A stretch of 17,605 nt of DNA. Source: Peptococcaceae bacterium BRH_c23 (GTDB lineage: Bacteria > Bacillota_B > Desulfitobacteriia > Desulfitobacteriales > Desulfitobacteriaceae). Of this stretch, positions 1 to 6,943 are shown piece by piece. How positions within the stretch are numbered: position 1 is the stretch's first letter; every line of letters starts with the position of its first letter. A model generated the notes under the pieces. That model did not search any database, had not been told where the DNA came from, and worked only from the letters and a program-made list of their open reading frames with translations. The stretch spans positions 1 to 17,605 of the forward strand of contig LADV01000068.1 of the NCBI GenBank assembly GCA_000961805.1, given 5' to 3'. A program made the translations under genes and the position numbers.

Positions 1-176
1 GCTATCTCATCTTCCATCTGGATAAAGGTACCCCCGACCAAGGGCAATCTCTCAGCCATTATTTCGGCGATTTCCGTCGAGGGAGTGATTGGGTATCCTG
101 CGTAAAATAGGACTCCGGCCGCTAAAGCCCCTTCAGCAACCGCTTCATTACCTTGCATTAATCTAGCTTTATTCAT
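1..176 (-). CDS. korA: 2-oxoglutarate (2-oxoacid):ferredoxin oxidoreductase subunit alpha, N-terminal part
   Basis: Partial gene; the C-terminus lies beyond the left edge. The first 58 residues carry the classic alpha-subunit opening: GNEAVAEGALAAG, then the thiamine-diphosphate-side motif GYPITPSTEIAE and the QMEDEIA stretch. The family oxidatively decarboxylates 2-oxoglutarate (sometimes another 2-oxoacid) with CoA and ferredoxin to give succinyl-CoA, in the cytoplasm. The ATG sits inside the end of the upstream ferredoxin gene (8-nt overlap, GATGAATAA), so the two are translationally coupled, the usual korD-korA order. Substrate is assigned by similarity to the KorA pattern plus the neighbouring fumarase; a related 2-oxoacid oxidoreductase cannot be excluded because most of the protein is missing. 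Confidence 0.92.
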   Translation of the reverse strand, partial: MNKARLMQGNEAVAEGALAAGVLFYAGYPITPSTEIAEIMAERLPLVGGTFIQMEDEI

Positions 177-384
177 CCTTTGTCACCTCGATATTGATGG
201 CAAAGTCAGGGCAAAGCCGTTCACAAATCTTACAGGCTATGCACTGTTCTGGCTTAGCAACTTTAACCCTCCCTACTTCGTCACTTTCCAGCACTTTTTT
301 AGGACAAAATACTATACATATTCCACACTTCTTACACCAATCTTGATTGATTAAAACGGTAGCAGTCGGTATCGCTAGTACCAA
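169..384 (-). CDS. korD: ferredoxin-type subunit of 2-oxoacid:ferredoxin oxidoreductase, 2x[4Fe-4S]
   Basis: A 71-residue protein with two complete CxxCxxCxxxCP cluster motifs: Cys 17, 20, 23, 27 and Cys 48, 51, 54, 58. It is the electron-carrying delta subunit that passes electrons from the thiamine-dependent alpha/beta core to free ferredoxin. The likely start is TTG, because AGGAGAGG lies 8 nt upstream and no ATG lies nearby in frame. The first ten residues are slightly longer than typical KorD openings, so a start a few codons further in is possible. It overlaps korA by 8 nt and lies 130 bp downstream of the fumarase beta gene, probably in the same transcript. Confidence 0.9.
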   Translation of the reverse strand: MVLAIPTATVLINQDWCKKCGICIVFCPKKVLESDEVGRVKVAKPEQCIACKICERLCPDFAINIEVTKDE

Positions 385-514
385 AACCTAAACCTCTCCT
401 TATGCTTGCTGGGCACAAATCCAAAATTAAATACTCTGAGCATTGTCACTTTTCTCAATACCAGCAATTACTAATAATAATGTTGCTTGCACAGCCTGAA
501 CACATTTCTTAGCA

Positions 515-1075
515 CTATACCCTGCGGTATTGGGCCTTGCCCATTTCGTAAAGATTGTACCCCTGGCTGTCTATAATTATCATAGCCGGGAAATCCTTAA
601 CTCTAAGGCGGTAGACTGCTTCTGTCCCAAGTTCAGGGTAGGCGATAACTTCGGACGAAATAATGTGTTTGGACATTAATGCTCCTGCGCCGCCAACGGC
701 TCCAAGGTAGACCGCTCCGTACTCTTTCATCGCTGCGATTGCTTCCGGCGAGCACTGCCCTTTACCGATCATTCCGGTCAAGCCTATGGCAAATAAAGCA
801 GGGGAATACGCATCCATTCTGCCGCTGGTCGTTGGTCCGGCAGAACCGATAACTTGTCCGGGTTTAGAGGGAGTCGGCTCCACAAAATAAATGATCTGGT
901 CTTTAACATTGAAAGGAAGTTCTTCTCCGGAGGCTAAAGCTTCCACCATTTTTTTATGCGCGGCGTCCTGTCCGGTATAAATAATACCGCAGATGAGAAC
1001 ACTGTCTCCCACTTTAAGTTGCATAATTTTTTCTTTGGTCAGCGGAGTTTCGATCCGAATAACATCTGCCATCAT
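515..1075 (-). CDS. class I fumarate hydratase, beta (C-terminal) subunit
   Basis: A 186-residue protein, full length for the small subunit of two-subunit oxygen-sensitive fumarases and L-tartrate dehydratases. Visible family marks are an opening on IRIETPLTKEKI, LKVGDSVLICGIIYTGQDAAHKK, and the GPTTSGRMD loop with downstream GKGQCSPE. The enzyme reversibly hydrates fumarate to malate using a [4Fe-4S] cluster held by the alpha subunit. The beta ATG follows directly on the TGA of the alpha gene, with GGGAG just upstream, so synthesis is coupled. Fumarase is preferred over tartrate dehydratase because of the adjoining 2-oxoglutarate oxidoreductase genes, but sequence alone does not settle it. 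Its partner gene is badly truncated (next entry), so this subunit may be catalytically idle. Confidence 0.88.
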   Translation of the reverse strand: MMADVIRIETPLTKEKIMQLKVGDSVLICGIIYTGQDAAHKKMVEALASGEELPFNVKDQIIYFVEPTPSKPGQVIGSAGPTTSGRMDAYSPALFAIGLTGMIGKGQCSPEAIAAMKEYGAVYLGAVGGAGALMSKHIISSEVIAYPELGTEAVYRLRVKDFPAMIIIDSQGYNLYEMGKAQYRRV

Positions 1076-1357
1076 TCATTTCTCCCTTCTAAATCTTGCT
1101 TCTTTATGTCGGGTTGCATGGCAGCTGATGTTTACAGCTACGGGCAGGCTGGAAATCTGGGTGGGGTAGACTTTAAGGTTAACCGCCAAAGCCGTGGTAG
1201 TTCCTCCGAAACCTTTTGGAGCCACGGTTAATGCTTCTTCAATGCGAGCCTTCTTAAAACTGGCCATAATGTCTTCACCCAAGTCATAGTTAGCCTCGAT
1301 GCAGAGTTTCTCTACTGTTTGAATAATTTCATCTACATGGATTTTTTCACCTTCCAT
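1076..1357 (-). pseudogene. internally deleted class I fumarate hydratase alpha subunit (93 of about 280 residues)
   Basis: The first about 37 residues match the N-terminus of fumarase/tartrate dehydratase alpha subunits (VDEIIQTVEKLCIEANYDLGEDI). The last about 50 match the extreme C-terminus (GFGGTTTALAVN, then SSLPVAVNISCHATRHKEA). The family is normally about 280 residues, so about 185 central residues are missing, with reading frame kept. The lost part should contain the conserved CQDTG and NPCPP cysteine motifs that help hold the catalytic [4Fe-4S] cluster; only the C-terminal Cys of the ISCHATRH segment remains. GGGGG lies directly before the ATG, and the TGA abuts the beta ATG, so translation is probably intact. 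I call it a pseudogene because it could not carry the active site as known. A misassembly across this point is the main alternative. Confidence 0.8.
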
Positions 1358-1450
1358 CCCCCATTCTTTTAACTTTTATATTAGTTTAATCCCGTACGGA
1401 CGCTGGATATTGCGTCTACCCCTTAAACCAGTTCCAATACTTAAATATCA

Positions 1451-1466
1451 TGCAATTCTTGTGCCT
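1451..1466 (-). promoter_or_regulatory. sigma-54 (-24/-12) promoter for the fumarase-kor genes
   Basis: Read on the minus strand the site is AGGCACAAGAATTGCA. Against the consensus TGGCAC-N5-TTGCA it differs only in the first T, and the GG and GC doublets are exactly 12 bp apart, the strict requirement for sigma-54. Transcription would start near 1440, about 80 nt before the fumarase alpha ATG. A sigma-54 activator gene lies immediately upstream. The match is by eye; start-site mapping is absent. Confidence 0.62.
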
Positions 1467-1472
1467 GCGGCA

Positions 1473-1506
1473 GAATTTTTTCCTGGGATATCTGAAGAAA
1501 AAATTC
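1473..1506. repeat. A/T-rich inverted repeat next to sigma-54 promoter
   Basis: Perfect 10-bp arms (GAATTTTTTC and GAAAAAATTC) separated by 14 bp. The centre lies about 50 bp upstream of the predicted start of the fumarase transcript, between the -24 element and the expected position of activator sites. It could be a bend or IHF-like site, or an operator; its function is unknown. Confidence 0.4.
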
Positions 1507-1726
1507 AACTAAACTGTGTTCAATCCGAAAGTAAGAGATACCTCCCCAAAGTGAAGAGGTACCCAAAGAACCCTTGTCAATCGGCTTACTGTAGAAGCCT
1601 CCCTGTACCTAAAAATACCTATGCGCATCTCCCCGGGAATTCCTTACTGGCACATTAGACCTTTAATTTTCCTTTAAATCCCAAAAAAATCATGCAGTAG
1701 GCAGAAAAATCATCCGGCCCTGTTCT

Positions 1727-3664
1727 TCACAACAAACGGAACTCCTCCAACTTTCGATAGAGAGTACTTCGGGCAATTCCTAATTCCAAGGCAGCTCGCT
1801 TTCGGTTGCCACCGTGCTTCTGCATTATCTGGATAATCGCATTTATTTCGGCCTCTTTAATGGATGTCCCTGCAACAGGCGGTTCATTCCCACCCGTCCC
1901 ATACATACCAGCCGGCAGGTGTTCCAGTTTAATAATTGTCCCCGTCAGCAAATTTAAAGCGCGTTCAATCGTATTTTGCAGCTCGCGCACATTCCCTGGC
2001 CAGGCATAGCTTTTCAACGCTTCCAAAGCCGGCTGATCAATGCTAACCTCGGTTTTTCCCAGAAATTTTCCCAGTCTCCCGGCAAAATATAAAGCTAAAA
2101 TAGCAATATCGCTTTTCCGTTCTCGCAGAGATGGCAAACTTAAATTAATAACATTTAACCTATAGAATAAGTCTACCCGGAAATTCCCTTTCTCTACTTC
2201 ACCCTGTAAATTTCGATTGGTCGCGGTTATAATGCGCACATCCACAGGAATAACATCTTGACCACCCAGTCTGGTAATCTTCTTTTCCTCGATCACCCGC
2301 AGTAAATGCGCCTGCAATTCTAAAGGCATATCGCCTATTTCATCAAGAAAAATAGTACCTCCGTCAGCTAATTCAAATTTCCCTGGGTTTCCGCCCCTGC
2401 GGGCACCCGTAAAGGCACCTTCAACATAGCCAAACAATTCACTGCCTATCAATTCGCGGGGAATGGCCGCGCAGTTAAGCGCAACAAAAGGAAAGCGCGC
2501 CCTGTAACTTTCGTTATGAATTGCTTGGGCGAACACCTCTTTTCCAGTACCACTCTCCCCTGTTAATAAAATATGGCTGGCGGAAAGCGCAACTTTTCTG
2601 GCTGTGTTAATCACTTTAGTTATACTCGGATGAGAACCTACTATATCTTTAAACGTTAATTGCGCCTTAGCGCCGCCAATCTGTTTAACCAGCCTGTTGA
2701 CCCGTCCTGTTTCCGAAAAAGCGAGTACGCTCCCTCTTTGTCCGCTTTTTAAAACCCGTAAGGTACGGATCGTTAAAGTACATTTAACCCAATTTTGGTT
2801 AACCTTGAATTGGATCAATTCATCATTAACAGGTTGATATCTTTTGATTAAGGTAATAATTCTCTCGAATCCAGGAATCATTTTTTTTAATTTTTCCAAA
2901 GTAATTAAATTCCATTCGACTCCATCCAACCCCAAAAGCTTGACGGCTACCTGGTTCATGTGGGTTACCTTTTCAGTCTCATTAAGAACCATCACACCTT
3001 CTGATAACGACTCCATGATCGCTTCTTTGAAATTGCTTTCTTGCTGCAAACGGAACTGATTTTCAATCGTATTGGCCGCCGCAACCACCATCCCCAAGGT
3101 ATGCGGATGAGCTTTCCGATAATCGCCGGTCATATTTAAACAACCTATAACCTGCCCAAGATAATCGCGAATAGGAGCTCCGGAACAAGTTGCATTATGA
3201 GCGGACAAACTCCAGTGCTGCGGGCCTATAATCTGAACTGGCTGACCAGTAGCCAATGGAGTGCCCACACCATTTGTTCCCAGCAACTCTTCTGCCCAAC
3301 ATGCTTCCACCGTAAAATTAGAAAGCTTGCCAAATTCAAAGGCAGAAGCATCCCCATGGGCTTCCAAAATGTAACCGTCCTTGTCGGCAAAAACCGCCAT
3401 AAAATCAGACCCTTTCACTAGATAGGCAAGCTTCTCCATAACTTGGTTGGTAATTACCAGCAACTCTTCCTGTTTCTCTCTTCGCTCCCTTAATTCCTTA
3501 GCCGAAGCCAAGTAAGGATTAGTCTTTAGAAAAGGATTTACATTCTGCTCCCGACAGCGAAGCCACGATTCCTTAATTATGGGAGGCAGATCGTTCGCCA
3601 GTGTACCTGTCGTAACAGCCTGTTTCCATTGTTGGCGCAACTCCTGCCATTGTTTATCCATCAT
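1727..3664 (-). CDS. sigma-54-dependent transcriptional activator, AcoR-like (GAF-PAS-AAA+-Fis HTH)
   Basis: A 645-residue enhancer-binding protein. An N-terminal GAF-type sensor spans about residues 60-210 (with the ELLGTNGVGTPLATGQPVQ stretch typical of AcoR relatives), followed by a PAS-like domain at about 215-320 (EAIMESLSEGVMVLNETEKV). The AAA+ domain at about 340-570 has Walker A GESGTGKE near 368, the sigma-54-contacting GAFTGA near 416 and Walker B FLDEIGD near 440. A Fis-type helix-turn-helix lies at the C-terminus (GGNRKRAALELGIARSTLYRKL). There is no receiver domain, so a small molecule or redox signal sensed by GAF/PAS is likely. GAGGGAG precedes two adjacent ATGs; the second, at 3661, has better spacing. 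It stands alone between two catabolic blocks that each have a sigma-54-like promoter, making it the natural candidate regulator (inference). Confidence 0.95.
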   Translation of the reverse strand: MMDKQWQELRQQWKQAVTTGTLANDLPPIIKESWLRCREQNVNPFLKTNPYLASAKELRERREKQEELLVITNQVMEKLAYLVKGSDFMAVFADKDGYILEAHGDASAFEFGKLSNFTVEACWAEELLGTNGVGTPLATGQPVQIIGPQHWSLSAHNATCSGAPIRDYLGQVIGCLNMTGDYRKAHPHTLGMVVAAANTIENQFRLQQESNFKEAIMESLSEGVMVLNETEKVTHMNQVAVKLLGLDGVEWNLITLEKLKKMIPGFERIITLIKRYQPVNDELIQFKVNQNWVKCTLTIRTLRVLKSGQRGSVLAFSETGRVNRLVKQIGGAKAQLTFKDIVGSHPSITKVINTARKVALSASHILLTGESGTGKEVFAQAIHNESYRARFPFVALNCAAIPRELIGSELFGYVEGAFTGARRGGNPGKFELADGGTIFLDEIGDMPLELQAHLLRVIEEKKITRLGGQDVIPVDVRIITATNRNLQGEVEKGNFRVDLFYRLNVINLSLPSLRERKSDIAILALYFAGRLGKFLGKTEVSIDQPALEALKSYAWPGNVRELQNTIERALNLLTGTIIKLEHLPAGMYGTGGNEPPVAGTSIKEAEINAIIQIMQKHGGNRKRAALELGIARSTLYRKLEEFRLL

Positions 3665-3873
3665 ACCACTCCCTCAAACCCTAGAATTCCTACCGAAGTT
3701 TTCCCGGTCATAAAGACCTTAGCAAAAAATATCTGTTTTTAAAACATTTACTGCCATATGCTTAGCATACCAAATTCGCAAGTAATGCTTCACGATAGAC
3801 CAAGTGGACTAAAGCTTCACCATAGGTAAATAACTTTTGTCCTACAGGGAATAAATCCCATGATTTATTAGGA

Positions 3874-3926
3874 ATTGAAAGATTTCAATGGATTGGGGGG
3901 CAAGGGAATTTCAATCTGTTACAGAT
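3874..3926. promoter_or_regulatory. pair of operator-like palindromes upstream of the regulator gene
   Basis: ATTGAAAGATTTCAAT (7-bp arms, 2-bp spacer, 3874-3889) and ATCTGTTACAGAT (6-bp arms, 1-bp spacer, 3914-3926) have centres about 38 bp apart. They lie 210-265 bp before the activator start. TGT-N-ACA dyads of this size are plausible dimer binding sites. Autoregulation is a guess; no binding protein is known. Confidence 0.3.
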
Positions 3927-4073
3927 GTTTACGATATTTTATTCACCGAATAATAAGATAATTCTGCACTTTATCCACCTTTTTGTCAAGAAGCCACTCC
4001 CCATTTCTCGGACTAGTGAATTCCCTACCAACTCCTTTCTAAGAGCCACGTTCGTCCCCGCCCAATGGTTTTT

Positions 4074-4125
4074 GCTAAACGTGAGAGCCAGCTACTCCAC
4101 GGAGTAGCTGGCTCTCACGTTTAGC
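4074..4125. repeat. perfect 25-bp inverted repeat (long hairpin) after the thiolase gene
   Basis: The arms 4074-4098 and 4101-4125 are perfectly complementary with only two bases between them; the core reads AGCTACTCC-AC-GGAGTAGCT. It lies 108 bp past the stop of the terminal thiolase gene. Neither side carries a run of T, so it is not a standard intrinsic terminator, although a stem this strong could still stop or protect the operon mRNA. A REP-like element is an alternative. Confidence 0.7.
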
Positions 4126-4233
4126 GTGTTTAACCAATTTTCCACCCATAACACGCCCAATATTTCTTTATGATAATTTTTCTATTAAGTTGTATAGTCA
4201 TCGATCTGCATCCCATTGCTCTCCCAAATTTGA

Positions 4234-5421
4234 TCAATCCAAATCTATTTCCACAATGACCGCCATACCCATTCCCCCTCCGGAGCAAAGCGTAGCCAAC
4301 CCTGTTCGCAATTTTCTTTTGGCCATTTCATGGAGCAAAGTCACCACAATTCTAATTCCACTGGCTCCTACTGGGTGGCCCAGCGCAATTCCGCTCCCAT
4401 TAACATTGGTGATGTTGCGATCCAGCCCCAGTTCCTTTTCCACTGCCAAGTACTGGGCAGCAAAAGCTTCATTAACTTCCCATAAATCGATATCTTTCAA
4501 ACTCAGACCGGCTTTTTGCAAAGCCTTGTGGGTTGCCGGCACGGGACCGATCCCCATGTAATCCGGATCAACCCCGGCTACCGCATAGGAAATCAGCTTA
4601 GCCAAGGGCTTGATTCCTAAGCTTTGCGCTTTGCTCCTTGACATTATCAGCACTCCAGCGGAACCATCATTTATTCCGGAAGAATTTCCAGCGGTTACCG
4701 TCCCTTCTTTTTGAAAAGCAGGCGACGCTTTGGCCAATTTCTCCAAGGTTACGTCTGCCCGCGGATGTTCATCCGTATCCACAACTACCCCGGCACTTTT
4801 GCGCTTTGGTACCGTAACAGCCACTATTTCGTCCTTGAACCTACCGTCCTTGATAGCGCTAACAGCACGTCTCTGGCTTAACAGGGCCAATTCGTCCTGC
4901 GCCTCCCGACTTATGTTGTATCTCTGAGCAACATTCTCGGCCGTTATACCCATTCCCGCCCCGGTTCCCAGTTGAGTAAGCCCATCCCACATAGCATCAC
5001 GCATTTCAATATGTTTCATTTGGGCACCCCAGCGCACTTCATCAACTGTGAAAGGAACAGTGCTCATACTTTCTGTGCCCCCGACCAATATAACGTCAGC
5101 ATCGCCGCACCTAATCGCCTGTGCTCCAAAGGCCAAGCCGGTCATAGCGGAAGTACAAGTCCGGTGGATTGTTACAGCCGGCACCTCGACCGGAATGCCT
5201 GCCTGGAGGGCTGCTACCCTGGCCAAATTCGTCTCATCTTTAGTTCGTTGATAACAACAGCCCCAGATCACATCATCTATGATCCCGGGATCAATCCCTG
5301 TCCGGCGAATTAATTCCTGCATAACCGGCACTGTCAGAGACGGTGCCCTCATTTCCTTAAAAGCCCCTCCGAAACTTCCGATCGGAGTACGCACGGCAGC
5401 TACAATCACGACATCATCCAT
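4234..5421 (-). CDS. thiolase (acetyl-CoA C-acetyltransferase / 3-ketoacyl-CoA thiolase)
   Basis: A 395-residue thiolase carrying the full catalytic set at canonical positions: acyl-accepting Cys89 (HRTCTSAM), His349 (GIALGHPVGASG) and the acid/base Cys379 (LCSGGGMG), plus NEAFA. It cleaves a 3-ketoacyl-CoA with CoA, or runs in reverse. The start is set at 5421 (MDDVVIVAAVRTPIG) because GAGGAGG lies just upstream; an in-frame start 15 codons earlier has no such support and adds non-family residues. It is the last gene of the block, 222 bp after the VOC gene, which is loose for an operon, so it may have its own promoter. Its more standard active site, compared with the other thiolase here, suggests acetoacetyl-CoA or simple 3-ketoacyl-CoA cleavage (inference). 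Confidence 0.94.
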   Translation of the reverse strand: MDDVVIVAAVRTPIGSFGGAFKEMRAPSLTVPVMQELIRRTGIDPGIIDDVIWGCCYQRTKDETNLARVAALQAGIPVEVPAVTIHRTCTSAMTGLAFGAQAIRCGDADVILVGGTESMSTVPFTVDEVRWGAQMKHIEMRDAMWDGLTQLGTGAGMGITAENVAQRYNISREAQDELALLSQRRAVSAIKDGRFKDEIVAVTVPKRKSAGVVVDTDEHPRADVTLEKLAKASPAFQKEGTVTAGNSSGINDGSAGVLIMSRSKAQSLGIKPLAKLISYAVAGVDPDYMGIGPVPATHKALQKAGLSLKDIDLWEVNEAFAAQYLAVEKELGLDRNITNVNGSGIALGHPVGASGIRIVVTLLHEMAKRKLRTGLATLCSGGGMGMAVIVEIDLD

Positions 5422-5643
5422 GTCCGTTCCTCCTCGAATAATAAAATTAGTTCCTGCCCCACACACAATCGTCTAAGGCCTGCTCCCAATCAATTTGTAC
5501 CACTGCTTCCCCTTCCAAACACCCCTGCCTCCTTGTTAACGCAAACGGACTTAAGCCTCAGACGCTTGGCAGCTGACATTTTTTCCACAACCTCAGCCAC
5601 AACATTCTCCCCTAAAACACCGGAGCCTTAAAGTGAGTGAAAT

Positions 5644-6057
5644 TTACCGTTTCTCTGGATCGTAAACCTCAATTTGCACACCATGCGCAGACTTAGGATG
5701 AATAAAATTCGCCGTACCAAAATTTCCAGCAGCCGGTTTGTCCAACACAAAGATTGCCCCAGCCTCAGTCATGCGTCCCATATCTTCCTGAACATTATCC
5801 GACTTCAAAGAAACCAAGAATACCCCTTCTCCTTTGGAGTTTAGAAATTTGGCGATTGCAGTACTATCCGTCAGCGAAGCAATTAAATGGATCAAGACGC
5901 CGCCAACATCAAAGACCACTCCTTTTAACCCAGGAAAGGCAAAATCTTCCTCGCCTAAAACTTTAACCGGTTTAGCGCCAAGCATACCTTCGTATTTTTT
6001 AACAGCGGCATCAAGATCTTTGACAGCAATATTCAAACCATAAACACTTTTAATCAT
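5644..6057 (-). CDS. VOC-fold protein resembling methylmalonyl-CoA epimerase, with degenerate metal site
   Basis: A 137-residue protein of two beta-alpha-beta-beta-beta modules, ending in NFIHPKSAHGVQIEVYDPEK, which closely follows the NFxHPKSGxGVLIEL ending of methylmalonyl-CoA epimerases. Those enzymes bind a divalent metal through His, Gln, His and Glu. Here the last Glu is kept (E130) and His57 stands where Gln is expected, but the first His position is Gly7 and the third falls at Phe80/Leu81. Normal metal-dependent epimerase activity is therefore doubtful. The start at 6057 (MIKSVYG) is chosen because GGGAGG sits 7 nt before this ATG; an upstream in-frame GTG overlaps that site. A role in handling a branched succinyl-CoA stereocentre is an attractive but unproven idea. 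Confidence 0.8.
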   Translation of the reverse strand: MIKSVYGLNIAVKDLDAAVKKYEGMLGAKPVKVLGEEDFAFPGLKGVVFDVGGVLIHLIASLTDSTAIAKFLNSKGEGVFLVSLKSDNVQEDMGRMTEAGAIFVLDKPAAGNFGTANFIHPKSAHGVQIEVYDPEKR

Positions 6058-6134
6058 CAGAATACCTCCCACATATCTTATATTTAATCCTTACTTAAAC
6101 TTTTCGATCAAAATATTCACAACAACCCTACGTT

Positions 6135-6914
6135 CTAAATTCCTTTAAAGGTTGGCTTGCGTTTTTCTAAAAAAGCTGCAGTTCCTTCTTTAAAATCGGC
6201 GCTGCCGGCTAGCATTCCCAGCCCTTGTGCCTCAAGATGATACATCAGTTTTCCATCACAACTCGTCCCAGCTGTTAGAGCCTTAATTGTTTTGAGCACC
6301 AAAGGCGGTCTTTGAACCAACTTAGCAGCCCAAGAACGGGCTTCAGTCAAAACTTGCTCGAAAGGCAGGGCTTTATTAACCAAACCGATTACCTGTGCCT
6401 CCTGACCATTGACAGGGTCTCCAAAACACAACAACTCCTTAGCCTTAAGCGGATTAATCATTTGCGGCAACTTAACAGTACCGCCTCCGGCCGGAATAGC
6501 CCCGATCTTAACCTCGGGCAGGCCGATGAGAGCATTTTCAGCAACAATACGGAAATCACAAGCCAACATCAGCTCACATCCTCCACCCAAGGCATAGCCG
6601 CGTACAGCCGCAATTACCGGTTTGCTTAAATCTTCTAATTTTTCAAAGCATTTTTGATATTTTCGGCTAAAATTATACCCATCGAATGTCGAATTAACCT
6701 TGTTAACCTCGGTAATATCCGCTCCTGTGCAGAAATACTTTTCCCCTCCGCAAATGATCAAGCATTTAACCGACTCAGATTTTTCCGACTCAGCGATAAC
6801 CAGATCCAGATCGTCCAACATCTGCTGGTTAATAGCATTCATTTGGGCGGTCCTGTTCAGAGTGATTTCCAAGACTCCCCCGTCCAACGAGGTAAGCAAA
6901 GTTTCATAGTTCAT
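6135..6914 (-). CDS. enoyl-CoA hydratase/isomerase family protein (second copy)
   Basis: A 259-residue crotonase-fold protein. Both catalytic glutamates of true hydratases are present: Glu114 in ALGGGCEL and Glu134 in GLPEVKIG. The oxyanion-hole region FCTGADI at about 61-67 is also present. The loop after Glu134 reads IPAGGGTVKLP rather than the more common PGAGGTQRLP, so substrate preference may differ from the first hydratase. The expected reaction is addition of water to a 2,3-enoyl-CoA in the cytoplasm. GGGGAG lies upstream of the ATG. It lies 29 bp after the 3-hydroxyacyl-CoA dehydrogenase gene and 77 bp before the VOC gene, in one presumed operon. Confidence 0.92.
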   Translation of the reverse strand: MNYETLLTSLDGGVLEITLNRTAQMNAINQQMLDDLDLVIAESEKSESVKCLIICGGEKYFCTGADITEVNKVNSTFDGYNFSRKYQKCFEKLEDLSKPVIAAVRGYALGGGCELMLACDFRIVAENALIGLPEVKIGAIPAGGGTVKLPQMINPLKAKELLCFGDPVNGQEAQVIGLVNKALPFEQVLTEARSWAAKLVQRPPLVLKTIKALTAGTSCDGKLMYHLEAQGLGMLAGSADFKEGTAAFLEKRKPTFKGI

Positions 6915-6943
6915 ACTCTTTCTCCCCTTTCAACGGCTGATCC

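Larger units (their letters stand above)
1358..1726. other. regulatory intergenic region between sigma-54 activator gene and fumarase operon
   Basis: No convincing gene is present. The 369 bp contain a sigma-54-like promoter reading toward the fumarase genes (1451-1466), a 10-bp inverted repeat just upstream of it (GAATTTTTTC at 1473-1482 with its complement at 1497-1506), and a looser inverted repeat TACCTC/GAGGTA (1539-1561). No U-tract-backed terminator hairpin was seen after the regulator gene, although T-rich stretches follow its stop codon. Confidence 0.5.
3665..4233. other. long intergenic region upstream of the sigma-54 activator, rich in palindromes
   Basis: 569 bp without a credible gene. 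It holds a perfect 25-bp-arm palindrome (4074-4125), a 7-bp-arm inverted repeat GCGTGTT/AACACGC (4124-4156), and two compact operator-like palindromes, ATTGAAAGATTTCAAT (3874-3889) and ATCTGTTACAGAT (3914-3926). There is also a small inverted repeat GGTC-N5-GACC (3706-3718) in the leader of the regulator gene, and a near-direct repeat GCTTCACGATAG/GCTTCACCATAG (3787-3798 and 3814-3825). No strong sigma-54 or sigma-A promoter could be assigned to the regulator. Confidence 0.5.

Noticed and set aside
1076..1357. The short fumarase alpha as a normal small protein or different family.
   Set aside because: Both ends match opposite termini of the same known subunit, which is best explained by an internal deletion.
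1629..1645. A plus-strand TGGCAC resembling a sigma-54 -24 element.
   Set aside because: No GC-containing -12 element occurs at the required spacing and no plus-strand gene follows.
1410..1658. An 82-residue plus-strand reading frame in the regulator-fumarase gap.
   Set aside because: No ribosome site, no family resemblance, and it runs over the sigma-54 promoter and inverted repeats; it is likely chance.
3965..3982. Weak sigma-54-like spacing (GG and GC 12 bp apart on the minus strand) upstream of the regulator gene.
   Set aside because: The flanking bases (GGTGG, GTGC) depart too far from consensus, and it is about 300 bp from the start codon.
5490..5627. A 45-codon open stretch on the minus strand between the VOC and thiolase genes, with protein-like composition (ENVVAEVVEKMSAAKRLRLK).
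   Set aside because: It begins right after a stop codon, has no well-placed ribosome site or start, and matches no family I recognise. It may be a remnant of a lost gene but cannot be supported.
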